Below are positions 17,297-26,927 of a stretch of 64,000 nt of DNA, piece after piece. Made by a program: the position numbers and the translations under genes. Positions within the stretch are counted from its first letter, which is position 1; the number at the start of each line of letters is the position of its first letter. The notes under the pieces were generated by a model. The model had not been told where the DNA came from. It ran no database searches and saw only the letters and a list, made by a program, of their open reading frames with translations. This stretch comes from Streptomyces sp. YIM 130001 (GTDB lineage Bacteria > Actinomycetota > Actinomycetes > Streptomycetales > Streptomycetaceae): positions 62,001 to 126,000 of the forward strand of contig NZ_KZ984550.1 of the NCBI RefSeq assembly GCF_003574445.1. The letters are read 5' to 3'.

Positions 17297-18961
17297 TCAG
17301 CCCCGGGTCAGCTTCTTGTAGGTGGCACGGTGCGGACGCGCGGCGTCCGGGCCGAGCCGCTCGATCTTGTTCTTCTCGTACGACTCGAAGTTGCCCTCGA
17401 ACCAGAACCACTTGGAGTTGCCCTCGTACGCCAGGATGTGCGTGGCGACGCGGTCCAGGAACCAGCGATCGTGGGAGACGACCACCGCGGCGCCCGGGAA
17501 CTCGAGGAGCGCGTTCTCCAGCGAGGACAAGGTCTCGACGTCCAGGTCGTTGGTCGGTTCGTCGAGGAGCAGCAGGTTGCCGCCCTGCTTGAGGGTGAGC
17601 GCCAGGTTCAGCCGGTTGCGCTCACCGCCGGAGAGGACTCCGGCCGGCTTCTGCTGGTCCGGGCCCTTGAAGCCGAACGCGGAGACGTACGCCCGCGAGG
17701 GCATCTCGACCTGGCCGACGTTGATGTAGTCCAGCTCGTCCGAGACGACGGCCCACAGCGTCTTCTTGGGGTCGATATTCCCGCGGGACTGGTCGACGTA
17801 GGAGATCTTGACCGAGTCGCCGACCTTGATCTCGCCGGAGTCCGGCGTCTCGAAGCCCTGGATCATCTTGAACAGCGTGGTCTTGCCCGCGCCGTTCGGA
17901 CCGATGACGCCCACGATGCCGTTGCGCGGCAGGGTGAAGGACAGGTCGTCGATGAGCAGCTTGTCGCCGAAGCCCTTGCTGAGGTTGTTGACCTCGACCA
18001 CGAGACTGCCCAGGCGCGGGCCCGGCGGGATCTGGATCTCCTCGAAGTCCAGCTTCCGCATCTTGTCGGCCTCGGCCGCCATCTCCTCGTACCGCGCGAG
18101 GCGGGCCTTGGACTTGGCCTGCCGGCCCTTGGCGTTGGAGCGGACCCAGTCCAGCTCCTCCTTGAGCCGCTTGGCGCGCTTGACGTCCTTTTGGCCCTCG
18201 ACCTTGAGACGTGCCTGCTTGCTCTCCAGGTACGTGGAGTAGTTGCCCTCGTAGCCGATGGCGCGGCCGCGGTCGAGCTCGAGGATCCAGCCCGCGACGT
18301 TGTCCAGGAAGTACCGGTCGTGGGTGATGGCGACGACGGTGCCGGCGTACTTGGCGAGGTGCGCCTCCAGCCACTGGACGGACTCGGCGTCCAGGTGGTT
18401 GGTGGGCTCGTCGAGGAGCAGCAGGTCGGGCGCTTCGAGCAGCAGCTTGCACAGCGCGACGCGACGCTTCTCGCCACCGGAGAGGTTGACGACCGGCCAG
18501 TCGCCGGGCGGGCAGCCGAGCGCGTCCATGGCCTGCTCGAGCTGGGCGTCGAGGTCCCAGGCGTTCGCGTGGTCGAGCTCCTCCTGGAGCTTGCCCATCT
18601 CTTCCATGAGCTCGTCGGTGTAGTCGGTCGCCATCTGCTCGGCGATCTCATTGAACCGGTCGAGCTTGCCCTTGGTCTCGGCGACGCCCTCCTGGACGTT
18701 CTCCAGGACCGTCTTCTCCTCGTCCAGCGGCGGCTCCTGCAGCAGGATGCCGACGCTGTATCCCGGGGCGAGGAACGCGTCACCGTTCGACGGCTGCTCG
18801 AGACCAGCCATGATCTTCAGCACCGTCGACTTACCGGCGCCGTTCGGGCCCACGACGCCGATCTTCGCGCCGGGCAGGAAGCTCAGCGTGACATCGTCAA
18901 GGATGACCTTGTCGCCGTGCGCCTTGCGCGTCTTGCGCATCGTGTAGATGTACTCAGCCAA
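17297..18961 (-). CDS. ettA: Energy-dependent translational throttle protein EttA (ABC-F)
   Basis: The protein has 554 residues, exactly EttA-like. It has two ABC cassettes with Walker A motifs GPNGAGKST and GPNGAGKTT, signatures LSGGEKRRVAL and LSGGERNRLNL, and Walker B LLLLDEPTNHLD and LLLLDEPTNDLD. The charged inter-domain linker (residues about 240-300) is the P-site tRNA-interacting motif. There are no membrane segments. EttA gates the 70S ribosome at the first elongation step according to ATP/ADP level. The start is a TTG (18961), unusual but giving the canonical N-terminus MAEYIYTMRK. Confidence 0.95.
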   Translation of the reverse strand: MAEYIYTMRKTRKAHGDKVILDDVTLSFLPGAKIGVVGPNGAGKSTVLKIMAGLEQPSNGDAFLAPGYSVGILLQEPPLDEEKTVLENVQEGVAETKGKLDRFNEIAEQMATDYTDELMEEMGKLQEELDHANAWDLDAQLEQAMDALGCPPGDWPVVNLSGGEKRRVALCKLLLEAPDLLLLDEPTNHLDAESVQWLEAHLAKYAGTVVAITHDRYFLDNVAGWILELDRGRAIGYEGNYSTYLESKQARLKVEGQKDVKRAKRLKEELDWVRSNAKGRQAKSKARLARYEEMAAEADKMRKLDFEEIQIPPGPRLGSLVVEVNNLSKGFGDKLLIDDLSFTLPRNGIVGVIGPNGAGKTTLFKMIQGFETPDSGEIKVGDSVKISYVDQSRGNIDPKKTLWAVVSDELDYINVGQVEMPSRAYVSAFGFKGPDQQKPAGVLSGGERNRLNLALTLKQGGNLLLLDEPTNDLDVETLSSLENALLEFPGAAVVVSHDRWFLDRVATHILAYEGNSKWFWFEGNFESYEKNKIERLGPDAARPHRATYKKLTRG

Positions 18962-19252
18962 GAGAAACCGTCCGGCAGTGAACTGACAGTGGACATGGTG
19001 CGACTCCGCCGCTGACCTGCGGACCCGCCGCCGCCCCGAGGGGCGGGCAGGTCCGCCGCGTCAAGGCAGATAGACCCATCTTGCCTGACAGCCACCCCAC
19101 GGGGGAAACCAGTAGGGCCCGAGGGCCACCCTCCGACCCTCCCCGCGTCCGCCGGTGACGGTCAAGTCACCTACTGTGACCGCCTGCAGCGCACGGACCC
19201 GCACCGGCCCGCGCGGGCGCCGCCGGCCTCGCCCGGAGCGCCCCCGCCGGGG

Positions 19253-20731
19253 TCAGCCGTCCGTTCCGCTGCCGCCTTCGTCGAGTTGGCCGTCGCCGCT
19301 GCGGTCCGCCGCCGAGGTCCCGGTGTCGGTCTCCTCTTCCTGCTTGCGGCGCAGCAGGAAGACGACGGCTCCGCCGACCAGGAGCAGCGCCACCGCGATG
19401 CCGCCTATCAACGGCGTCGCGTTCGACCCGCCGGTCTCCGCGAGGTCCTCGTCCGCGCCGGACAGCGCCGTGCCGCCGGCCGAGGCCGGGCTCGGTTCCG
19501 AGGCGGGCTCGATGTCGCCGGCGCCGCTCCCGGACACGGTCAGACAGTCGAGTACGCCGGTGAAACGCTTCTGGATTCCGTGCGGACCGGTGACGGTGAA
19601 GTCGTAGGCCTGGTCCTCCTGCAGCGGGACGGTGACCGTCTCCGTCTCGCCGGCACCGATCGTGTACGTCTCGTCCATCAGCTCGAACGTGAACGCCTCG
19701 TCACCCGGATTGCTCGCGGTGATGTCCACGCCCCCCGCCGCGCAGTTCTCCCGCGCGTTGACGGCCGGTATCGCGCCCGCGTCCGCCCAGTTCGCGGTGG
19801 CCTCGGCGGACACCGTCGACACACTGGCGCCGGCGAGTATCTGCGTCTGGCTGCGGGTGCCCGAGGCGAAGGCGCGGCCGGCCGGCACCTTGGTGGAGGC
19901 CTGCACCTGCAGCGCCGCAGATCCGGCCGATCCGCCTGAGGGGACGTCGAAGTAGAGCTGCCCGCCGTCCCGGGCCGTTGCGACCGGCTTCCCCGCCTTG
20001 TCCACGACCCGTACGCCGTTGGCCGCGGCGTCGCCCGCGGGTGCCACGTCCACGCTCGCCACGTCCGTGTGCACCGTGACCGGGCCGAGCCGCTCTCCTG
20101 GCCGGCCCGAAACGGCAGGCGGGTCGAGCGTCAGGGACGCCTTGGGCTCGGGCAGCTTGCGGGCGGTCTTCTCCAGGTAGTCGGCGAGCTTCTCGGCGTG
20201 CGGGTCGACGGCCTTGACGTCGGCCTGGTCCGAGTAGCGCCAGATCGCCACCTGCGTGCCGGCGGCCGCGGTCTGCTCCGTGAGGCTGCCCGAACCGGAC
20301 TTCTCGGCGAGCGCCGCCAGGTCGTTCACCTGCGGGTAGGAGTTCCGCACGATCCAGCGGATCTTGCCGGCGTCCGCGTTGGCCCCGAGCGACGTCCCGG
20401 ACCAGGGCGTCTCCTGGTACTCGGCGTCCTTCTGCGTCGGGCTCTGCATGTCCACGCAGTACGTGCGCAGAGTGCCGCCGTCGTCCACGGCCATCTCGAA
20501 GAGCCCGGCAGGCACCCGGCGTTCCACGCCGCCCTCGACCACCGTCGCCTGGCCGTACGTCTTCAGGCCGTCGAGGGTCGCCGTCGCTCCCCCTTGGCGC
20601 TGCGGCTCACCGTCGGCCGCGGCCGCCCCGGTGGTCGCCGAGAGCACAAGGCCTCCGGCGAGCAGCGCCGTGACGGCCGGACGTATGGAGCGACGTCGTC
20701 CCGTACGGGACGACGTAAGCGCGAAATACAC
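19253..20731 (-). CDS. Wall-anchored surface protein with thioester domain
   Basis: The protein has 492 residues. An N-terminal signal peptide with an Arg-rich n-region is followed by a thioester domain with the two hallmark motifs: YCVDMQ (Cys) and TQVAIWRYS (Gln), which form an internal Cys-Gln thioester for covalent binding to amines. The C-terminus has LAETGGS, a hydrophobic helix and RRKQEEE, a sortase signal of the LAXTG type used by class E sortases, and then an unusually long acidic tail of about 28 residues. The GTG at 20731 has GAGGGG 7 bp upstream. It is likely a surface adhesin or hyphal-wall component. It is monocistronic. Confidence 0.9.
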   Translation of the reverse strand: MYFALTSSRTGRRRSIRPAVTALLAGGLVLSATTGAAAADGEPQRQGGATATLDGLKTYGQATVVEGGVERRVPAGLFEMAVDDGGTLRTYCVDMQSPTQKDAEYQETPWSGTSLGANADAGKIRWIVRNSYPQVNDLAALAEKSGSGSLTEQTAAAGTQVAIWRYSDQADVKAVDPHAEKLADYLEKTARKLPEPKASLTLDPPAVSGRPGERLGPVTVHTDVASVDVAPAGDAAANGVRVVDKAGKPVATARDGGQLYFDVPSGGSAGSAALQVQASTKVPAGRAFASGTRSQTQILAGASVSTVSAEATANWADAGAIPAVNARENCAAGGVDITASNPGDEAFTFELMDETYTIGAGETETVTVPLQEDQAYDFTVTGPHGIQKRFTGVLDCLTVSGSGAGDIEPASEPSPASAGGTALSGADEDLAETGGSNATPLIGGIAVALLLVGGAVVFLLRRKQEEETDTGTSAADRSGDGQLDEGGSGTDG

Positions 20732-20981
20732 AGAATTCCCCTCAAGGCAGGACCTGTTCACTTCGTTCACCGGGGGCGAGGTCCCGTCGGCAGAACAGCT
20801 GGCCCGTGAGCTACGCCCGGCATCCTAAGGACGTCCGACCTCTCCCGACGCAGTGATCTCATCCGACAACAGATCCGAATCGGAATCGTTATCGCCTACG
20901 GCGTCACAAGGCCGGAGAGTCGACAAATCCATGCCACCCAGGGGTTTCTGACCTTCCGCCACCGACCCCACCACGCCGACC

Positions 20982-21614
20982 TCACGCCCGCACGTCGACC
21001 GTCTCGACCTCGAACAGGGCCTGCGGCAGCTCGCCGGTCCCCTCCCCCGAGGGCGGCACGGGCCGCAATCGCCCCGCTCCGTCCGGCAGATCCGGCTGCG
21101 GCCCGGTGGCCCCCGAACGCGGCACCCGCTGCTGACCCGCCCCTTGCGCTTCCCGGATCTCCCGCTCATCGGGCGCGAACACCGGATCGGACTCCGGCAC
21201 CGAGGGGACGTGCGGCCCCACATGCCCCGCACTGTCCGCCATCATCGTCGGCCGGCCCCTGGGCGACCGGCGGAAGGCGGCCGTACCGCGGGAGAGATCG
21301 TGACCGATGGCGACCGCCTCGACGTCGGCCGACATCCAGCGCCGTCCCTCCCGCTCCTCGTGGCGCACCTTCAACCGCCCCTGCACCACCAGTGGTTCGC
21401 CCAACGCCACCGAAGCCACCACGTTCGCCCCGAGGTTCCGCCAGGCCCACACCGTGAAGAAGTTGGTGTGCCCGTCCGCCCACAGGCCACGCCCGCGGTC
21501 CCAGCGCCGGGATGTCGCCGCGAGCCGGAAACGGACCACCGAACCCGACCCGGTCTCGCGGTACACCGGCGTCGTGGCCACATTTCCCATCAAGGTCACC
21601 AGCGTCTCGTTCAT
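20982..21614 (-). CDS. ssbB: Single-stranded DNA-binding protein SsbB
   Basis: The protein has 210 residues. The OB-fold occupies residues 1-115 (NATTPV-type beta1, FRLAATSRRWD, HTNFFTVWAWR, LVVQGRLKVR). The C-terminal tail is Pro/Glu-rich and lacks the acidic DDDIPF tip that recruits repair proteins. That fits the second streptomycete SSB paralogue (SsbB), which acts in chromosome segregation during sporulation, not the essential SsbA. ATG 21614 follows a GGGCGAG site. It is downstream of the two dynamin-like genes in the same direction. Confidence 0.88.
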   Translation of the reverse strand: MNETLVTLMGNVATTPVYRETGSGSVVRFRLAATSRRWDRGRGLWADGHTNFFTVWAWRNLGANVVASVALGEPLVVQGRLKVRHEEREGRRWMSADVEAVAIGHDLSRGTAAFRRSPRGRPTMMADSAGHVGPHVPSVPESDPVFAPDEREIREAQGAGQQRVPRSGATGPQPDLPDGAGRLRPVPPSGEGTGELPQALFEVETVDVRA

Positions 21615-21763
21615 CTCGCCCCTCCCCACTGCCCGCACCCCCGCGGGCCACATGCGCCCGCCGAAGGGGCGCGACAGGCGTACGGGCCCGTCCCGTACGG
21701 CTGCTGTCGTCGACTCGCGTCTCAGACTGCACCCGACGGGACGAGCCCGCTGAAGCCTGTGGA

Positions 21764-23905
21764 TTACCGGCCGGTTGTGGACAACTCGCTCACCCGCGAG
21801 GAGGTACGCCCCCGTCCGCGCGCCGGACCCGACCTCCCGAGCGACCCCAACATCCCGCCGCTGCCTGCGGATTCACCCGGCCCGGCCACCCCGGTGACCC
21901 GTACGTACTGCTCGCGCACCTCCCGGTACCGGAGCAGTTCGGCCGCCACCGGATCGAGCACCCGGGCCCGGCCGCAGGACGCCGCCGCCTCCCGCAGCGT
22001 GCGTTCCGCCTCCAGTCCATAGCGGCGCCCGGGTCCTCGCGCGGCCATCCGGCACGACCATTCGACGCAGGGCCCACCGACGATTCCGGCGATCATCAGC
22101 AGTACGGGCGGCCACAGGTTCGGCTCCACGACGCCGATGATCTGGCCGACGAGCCAGCCGCCGCCCACGATCTGCACGAGCGTCATCATCGCCTGCAGCA
22201 GTACGGCGATCGGCCACCAGCCGGGCCGTGGGGGCTTGCGGGCCGGAGCTCCGGCGTCCTTGGCCAGTTCATCGAGCGCCTCCGGCAGTCCGTGCGCCCC
22301 CTTCTCGGCCGCGTCCCGCACGGCCTGCCCCCAGGGTCCGGGCAGCCCGTCCGCCGCCTCGTTGCCGACGGTCCGTACGGCCTGTTCGACGCGCTGCCGG
22401 GCCGTCGCCTTCTCGTCGACGGGAGCCACCTCGCGTCGCACCGAACCGGGCGAGCGGCTGGCGTCGTACCAGCGCCACAACCGCAGCCACGGAGTCCCGC
22501 AGGCCTTACCCGCGCTGCGCCGCCAGGCGCGTTCGGCGGCCTCGCCGGCCGCGGTGGCACCGACCGCCTCCGCGAGCCGGTCGTTGAACTCCTCACGCGC
22601 CCGCTCACTGAGTCCGACCCGCCGCCCCGCCGCGTACACCGGACGCAGCCGGGCCGCAGCGGCGTCCAGATCGGCGGAGATGCGGCGAGCGGCAGCGCCC
22701 CGCGCGGCCACGAACTGCCCGAGTGATTCGCGCAGTTCGTCGACCCCGTCGCCGGTGTACGCGGACAACGCGAGGACGGTGGCCCCCGGCTCGCCGTACT
22801 CGCCGAGCGCGATGCCGTCCTCGTCGAGGAGTCGGCGCAGATCGTCGAGCACCTGGTCGGCAGCGTCACCGGGCAGGCGGTCGGTCTGGTTGAGGACGAC
22901 GAAGGAGACCTCGGCGTGCCCGGCGAGCGGGCGCAGATAGCGCTCGTGGAGCATCGCGTCGGCGTACTTCTCCGGGTCGACCACCCAGATCACGGCGTCC
23001 ACCAGGGTCAGGATGCGGTCGACGTGTTCGCGGTGCTCGGGTGCGGCCGAATCGTGGTCCGGCAGGTCGACGAGGACGAGCCCTTGCAGGTTCATGTCGG
23101 CCCCGGCGCTCTGCACCGGCCTGCGCCGCAGCCGACCCGGGATCCCCAAGCGGTCGAGCAGGCCCGCCGCGCCGTCCGTCCAGCTGCAGGCGAGGGGCGC
23201 TGCGGTGGTCGGCCGCCGTACCCCGGTGTCGGAGATGGTGACGCCGGCGAGGGCGTTGAACAGGGTGGACTTGCCGCTGCCGGTGGCGCCCGCGACGGCC
23301 ACGACCGTGTGCCGGTCCGACAGTTCACGACGGGCGGCGGCCTGGTCGAGGACCCGGCCGGCCTCCGCCAGAGTCGCCCCGTCGAGCCTGGTGCGGGACA
23401 GGCCGACCAGCTCGCGCAGGGCGTCGAGCCGGGCGCGCAGGGATTCGTCGTACGTCATGGGTACGACTCGCTGGTCGTCGTCCTCTGCCATGTGGTCCTG
23501 CTCCTCATGGTCTCCGACCCGGCGAGCGATCAGCCCGTCGTCCCAGTTGCGCTCACCGCGCTCGGCCTGCTGTGCGCCTCGATCGGCTTCTCGTGCAACC
23601 CGTCCGTCGGCGGCGTCCGCGGTGCGCGGGTGCGTGGTGTCCGCCGACGCCCGACCCGTCCCACCGGCTTCCTGCCGCTCCGAGTCGCCGCGCCGCAGCC
23701 CCCGGCGACGGGATCGCGGGGAAGCGTCCGCATCGGCCGACACGCGCGCGTGGTCGGTGTTTTCACGAGCCACGCGCGCGTGGCCGCTGTTCGCCCGGGA
23801 CCGTTCCGCATCCGTCCGGCCGGCGTCCTCGCGCCCGTCCGCCCGCGACGGTTCGGCAGGCTCCTGGCCTCCGGTGTGGTCAGTGATGGCCGTCACCGAG
23901 GTCAC
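21764..23905 (-). CDS. dynB: Dynamin-like membrane GTPase DynB
   Basis: The protein has 713 residues. A charged, disordered N-terminal region (about 1-160) is followed by a GTPase domain with G1 GATGSGKST (about residue 206), a switch DLPDHDS and G4 NQTDR. After a helical middle comes a hydrophobic hairpin of two membrane helices (about residues 557-608). GTG 23905 overlaps the dynA stop (GTGA), so translation is coupled. The streptomycete pair DynA/DynB stabilises FtsZ rings in sporulation septa. The assignment rests on the tandem arrangement, the membrane hairpin and the ssbB neighbour. Confidence 0.85.
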   Translation of the reverse strand: MTSVTAITDHTGGQEPAEPSRADGREDAGRTDAERSRANSGHARVARENTDHARVSADADASPRSRRRGLRRGDSERQEAGGTGRASADTTHPRTADAADGRVAREADRGAQQAERGERNWDDGLIARRVGDHEEQDHMAEDDDQRVVPMTYDESLRARLDALRELVGLSRTRLDGATLAEAGRVLDQAAARRELSDRHTVVAVAGATGSGKSTLFNALAGVTISDTGVRRPTTAAPLACSWTDGAAGLLDRLGIPGRLRRRPVQSAGADMNLQGLVLVDLPDHDSAAPEHREHVDRILTLVDAVIWVVDPEKYADAMLHERYLRPLAGHAEVSFVVLNQTDRLPGDAADQVLDDLRRLLDEDGIALGEYGEPGATVLALSAYTGDGVDELRESLGQFVAARGAAARRISADLDAAAARLRPVYAAGRRVGLSERAREEFNDRLAEAVGATAAGEAAERAWRRSAGKACGTPWLRLWRWYDASRSPGSVRREVAPVDEKATARQRVEQAVRTVGNEAADGLPGPWGQAVRDAAEKGAHGLPEALDELAKDAGAPARKPPRPGWWPIAVLLQAMMTLVQIVGGGWLVGQIIGVVEPNLWPPVLLMIAGIVGGPCVEWSCRMAARGPGRRYGLEAERTLREAAASCGRARVLDPVAAELLRYREVREQYVRVTGVAGPGESAGSGGMLGSLGRSGPARGRGRTSSRVSELSTTGR

Positions 23906-25530
23906 CTCTCCTTCTGCAGTACGGACAGCGCGGCGATGAGTTCCGCCTGCGTCTCCGGATGGACGTCGAGACCGTCGAACGGGGCGAGCCTGCGGTCGCG
24001 TTCGGCCTGCAGCACCTTCTCGACGTACGAGGTGAGCAGCCGGCCGCCGCGGTCGCGCAGCCGCAGCGCACCGTGCGCCCCGATGCGGGTGGCGAGCGTC
24101 TCGCCCGCCTGGCGGGCCCGCCGGCCGCCGAGCAGGGCGGTGACGAGCAGGGCGGTGACCACCTCGGTGTCCGGTGGGTTCTCGAGGCCGCGCACCTCCT
24201 CCTCGACGTACTCCTCGATGACACGGCTCCAGCGGCGCATCGCGAGACCGATGCGGTGTTCCACGGTTTCCGCGTCCGGGTCCCGGCCCGTCAGGCCGGG
24301 GGCGTCTGCGGCTGGTTCGTACCGCCAGGCCTCGTCGATGCGCTGGTCCGCCGAGGAGACTCCGCACACCAGGAGGGTCACGAGGCTGTCGATGACGGCG
24401 TCGAGGAGTTCACCCGCGGTGCAGTCCAGCGGGTAGCTGCGCCAGCGCCCGAGGGCGCCGCCGGCCAGTACCGCGCCGGCCTGCAGACGACCCCGCACGC
24501 GCGCGTGCTCCCGTTCGTAGGCCTCCTCCACGACTCCGGTGAGCCGCAGCGAGGCGGCGTTCTGCACCGCGACGGCACCGGCGAGTTCGGCGAGCCGGCC
24601 CTTGAGCGAGTCGATGACCCCGCGCGCGGTGCGACTCATGGCGTTGGCCCGTGCGGCGGGATCCTGTGCCCGGTGGGTGAGCCACGCGCGCAACGGCGCG
24701 ACCGCGGTGGCGGGCAACAGCCCACCGCCACCCGCCGACTCGGGCAGCTCCGGCACGGTGAAGCGCGGCACCTCGCCGAGTCCGGCCTTGGTGAGCAACG
24801 CCCCGTACTGCTTCGACACCTCGCCGACGACCTGGTGCGGCACCCGGTCCAGAACACTGACCAGAGTCGCGTTGTACTCCTTCGCCGTACGCAGCAGATG
24901 CCAGGGCACCGCGTCGGCGTAACGTGCGGCGGTGGTCACCATGACCCAGACGTCCGCGGCGCAGATGAGCTCGGCGGCGAGTTTGCGGTTGTCGGCGACG
25001 AGCGAGTCGATGTCCGGGGCGTCGAGCAGCGCCAGGCCGCGGGGCATGGTCGCCGCGGTCTCGATGCGCAGCGATCCGCCCTCCGCGCCCTCGGCCCCCC
25101 GCTCGCGGCCGCCCCTGCGCCCGCTCTTCGTCTCGCGCTCCGCGTCCTGTTGAGGCGCCCATACGCGGGTGAGTTCGGGCAGTACGCGGGTGCCGACGAA
25201 CCAATGGTGGTCGTCCGGATTGCACACCAGCACGGGCGTACGCGTCGTCGGCCGCAGCACTCCCGCCTCGCTGACCTGCCGCCCGACCAGGGAGTTCATC
25301 AGCGTGGACTTGCCGGCGCCGGTGGAACCGCCGATCACCACGAGCAGCGGCGCCTCGGGCTGTCGCAGCCGCGGCACCAGGTAGTCGTCGAGCTGCGACA
25401 ACAGCTCCTCCCGGTTGACGCGGGCGCGTGCGGCGCCCGGGAGGGGTAGGGGAAAGCGCGCGGCGGCGACACGGTCGCGCAGGGCGGAGAGTGCGTCGAG
25501 CAGCTGAGGCCGTACGTCCAAGGTCACCAC
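23902..25530 (-). CDS. dynA: Dynamin-like GTPase DynA
   Basis: The protein has 542 residues. G1 is [10 protein letters not shown] (about residue 65), and the G3-like motif is LLDAPDIDS. It has no long membrane helix; a weakly hydrophobic stretch lies near residues 345-390. It is the partner of DynB and may hetero-oligomerise at the membrane of sporulation septa. I placed the start at GTG 25530, giving [14 protein letters not shown]. The frame is open upstream, but the preceding codons look non-coding, and no good Shine-Dalgarno precedes the GTG, so a leaderless or weakly initiated message is possible. Confidence 0.83.
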   Translation of the reverse strand: MVTLDVRPQLLDALSALRDRVAAARFPLPLPGAARARVNREELLSQLDDYLVPRLRQPEAPLLVVIGGSTGAGKSTLMNSLVGRQVSEAGVLRPTTRTPVLVCNPDDHHWFVGTRVLPELTRVWAPQQDAERETKSGRRGGRERGAEGAEGGSLRIETAATMPRGLALLDAPDIDSLVADNRKLAAELICAADVWVMVTTAARYADAVPWHLLRTAKEYNATLVSVLDRVPHQVVGEVSKQYGALLTKAGLGEVPRFTVPELPESAGGGGLLPATAVAPLRAWLTHRAQDPAARANAMSRTARGVIDSLKGRLAELAGAVAVQNAASLRLTGVVEEAYEREHARVRGRLQAGAVLAGGALGRWRSYPLDCTAGELLDAVIDSLVTLLVCGVSSADQRIDEAWRYEPAADAPGLTGRDPDAETVEHRIGLAMRRWSRVIEEYVEEEVRGLENPPDTEVVTALLVTALLGGRRARQAGETLATRIGAHGALRLRDRGGRLLTSYVEKVLQAERDRRLAPFDGLDVHPETQAELIAALSVLQKER

Positions 25531-25901
25531 ATGCGAAGAATGCCCAATTTTGCTGACATTCTGAAGGATATGAGCCCTCTGCGCGCCGACGAACCGAAAG
25601 AGGTGACACTCCAGGCCACATCGGACCCATCGAACGCATAAGCCGTCGACCAGATATTTGTGCCACTTGGGGCGAGCACGCCGAATGGGACGCAGGCATA
25701 ACGAGTGCACAACACCCGGCGCGTGAGGCGCGAAAAGCACTGCACGCCGAGCGTCCGCCTGCAATTATCGGACCGCTTCACGAGACCTCCACATCGCCCC
25801 GTGGAGGCGCGGCAAGCGGGACGAGGACCCGAGAGCCCTATCCTTGTCCCGGCAAAGGTCACGGAACCGCCCACACGGACTCCGGGCCCCGGCCACAACC
25901 G
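25531..25901. other. 371-bp spacer between dynA and tRNA-Arg
   Basis: It holds no convincing gene. It is locally A/T-richer than the neighbours (for example at 25550 and 25655) and must contain the dynA promoter on the minus strand and the tRNA promoter on the plus strand. Antisense reading frames across it are not codon-biased. Confidence 0.6.
25537..25562. promoter_or_regulatory. Inverted repeat upstream of dynA
   Basis: AGAATG and CATTCT arms (6 bp) flank a 14-nt A/T-rich spacer starting 7 bp upstream of the dynA start codon. It could be an operator or a 5'-leader hairpin. No regulator is assigned. Confidence 0.4.
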
Positions 25902-25974
25902 GCCCCCGTAGCTCAGTGGATAGAGCAGGCGCCTTCTAAGCGCTTGGCCGCAGGTTCGAGTCCTGCCGGGGGCA
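25902..25974 (+). tRNA. tRNA-Arg (anticodon TCT)
   Basis: It is 73 nt. The acceptor stem GCCCCCG/CGGGGGC pairs fully. The D stem is GCTC/GAGC. The anticodon arm GGCGC-CTTCTAA-GCGCT gives anticodon TCT. The T arm is GCAGG-TTCGAGT-CCTGC, and the discriminator base is A at 25974. CCA is not encoded. It decodes AGA, a rare codon in this genome. Confidence 0.96.
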
Positions 25975-26276
25975 CTCAGCCTGCGGCTGGTCGTTGCGCG
26001 GGAAGGTGCCGGCCGAAGCCGCGTTCGGTTGCAGATTGAGACAGTTCTTTGCGCGCCCCGTGGGGCGCGCACTCTGGCGCCGCTCCAGGTTGCAGCCGAC
26101 ATGCGCAGGTCAGCGGAGGCGCGGTGTGGTTCCGGCGACGTAGCCCGGTTGTCCCGGTTTTCGTTGTCGGTGCGTGCACCGCGTGTGGAGCGTCCCGGCC
26201 GGGCCCCGCGCGTGGTCCGAGAACAGCCCGGACGGGCTCGTAGGCACACGGGGGGGGGGTGATGCCGGCAGGAGTC
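25975..26276. other. Spacer between tRNA-Arg and the response regulator
   Basis: It holds no gene. It contains a strong hairpin (26051-26070), a weaker AGCCCG/CGGGCT hairpin (26225-26238) and a run of ten G (26250-26259) shortly after the end of the minus-strand response-regulator gene. The 3' half of the tRNA is not repeated in this window as far as I can see. Confidence 0.6.
26051..26070. terminator. Hairpin after tRNA-Arg
   Basis: GCGCGCCCC and GGGGCGCGC form a perfect 9-bp stem with a minimal loop, 77 bp after the tRNA. It is a candidate terminator, without a T-tract. Confidence 0.55.
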
Positions 26277-26927
26277 TCAGGGAGTGAGGCCGGCGTCACG
26301 GGCCAGGAGAGCGGCCTGAACGCGGTTGGTGACGCCCAGGGTGGTCAAGATGCGGCTGACGTGGGATTTGACGGTGCTCTCCTGCATGCCGAGGGATTTC
26401 GCGATGTCGGCGTTGGTGTCCCCTTCGGCGAGCAGCGCCAGGACGTCCTTTTCCCGTGGGGTGAGCGGGGCGATGCGGGATTGGGCCCGAGTGGCCTGAG
26501 GGCGGCCCGTGTGGTGGTAGCGATCGATGAGGCGGCGGGCGGCGGTCGGGTGGAGCATGGCCGAGCCGGCGGCGACGAGATGGACGGCTCGCAGAATTTC
26601 GGCGGGGTCCGTGTCCTTGAGGAGGAACCCGTCGGCGCCTGCGGCCAATGCGTCGTAGACGTACTCGTCGAGGTCGAACGTGGTCAGAGTGATGACTTTG
26701 GGTGGCTGCGGCAGGGCGCGCAACCGCCGGGTGGCGGTGATGCCGTCCATGCGGGGCATGCGGACGTCGACCAGGGCGACGTCGATGTGGTGGGCGGTGG
26801 CCTGCTCGGTGGCATGGAGGCCGTCGGTGGCCTGGGCTACGACCTCGATGGCGTCGTCGCTGTCGAGGAGATCGGTCAGTCCGAGGCGGACGAGGGCGTC
26901 GTCGTCGACGACCATGGCGCGGATCAC
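26277..26927 (-). CDS. NarL/LuxR-family response regulator
   Basis: The protein has 216 residues. The receiver domain has the acidic pair VVDDD, the phosphoacceptor Asp in VALVDVRMP, Thr in TLTT and Lys in LLKDT. The C-terminal LuxR-type helix-turn-helix is LTPREKDVLALLA...STVKSHVSRIL. ATG 26927 overlaps the histidine-kinase stop by 4 bp, so the two are made together. It most likely controls its own operon and the divergent methyltransferase-dedA pair, through a palindrome in the intergenic region. That link is inference. Confidence 0.93.
   Translation of the reverse strand: MIRAMVVDDDALVRLGLTDLLDSDDAIEVVAQATDGLHATEQATAHHIDVALVDVRMPRMDGITATRRLRALPQPPKVITLTTFDLDEYVYDALAAGADGFLLKDTDPAEILRAVHLVAAGSAMLHPTAARRLIDRYHHTGRPQATRAQSRIAPLTPREKDVLALLAEGDTNADIAKSLGMQESTVKSHVSRILTTLGVTNRVQAALLARDAGLTP

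Noticed and set aside
26250..26259. G10 tract as terminator or phase-variable element
   Set aside because: It lies outside coding sequence and lacks a paired stem; no support for either role.
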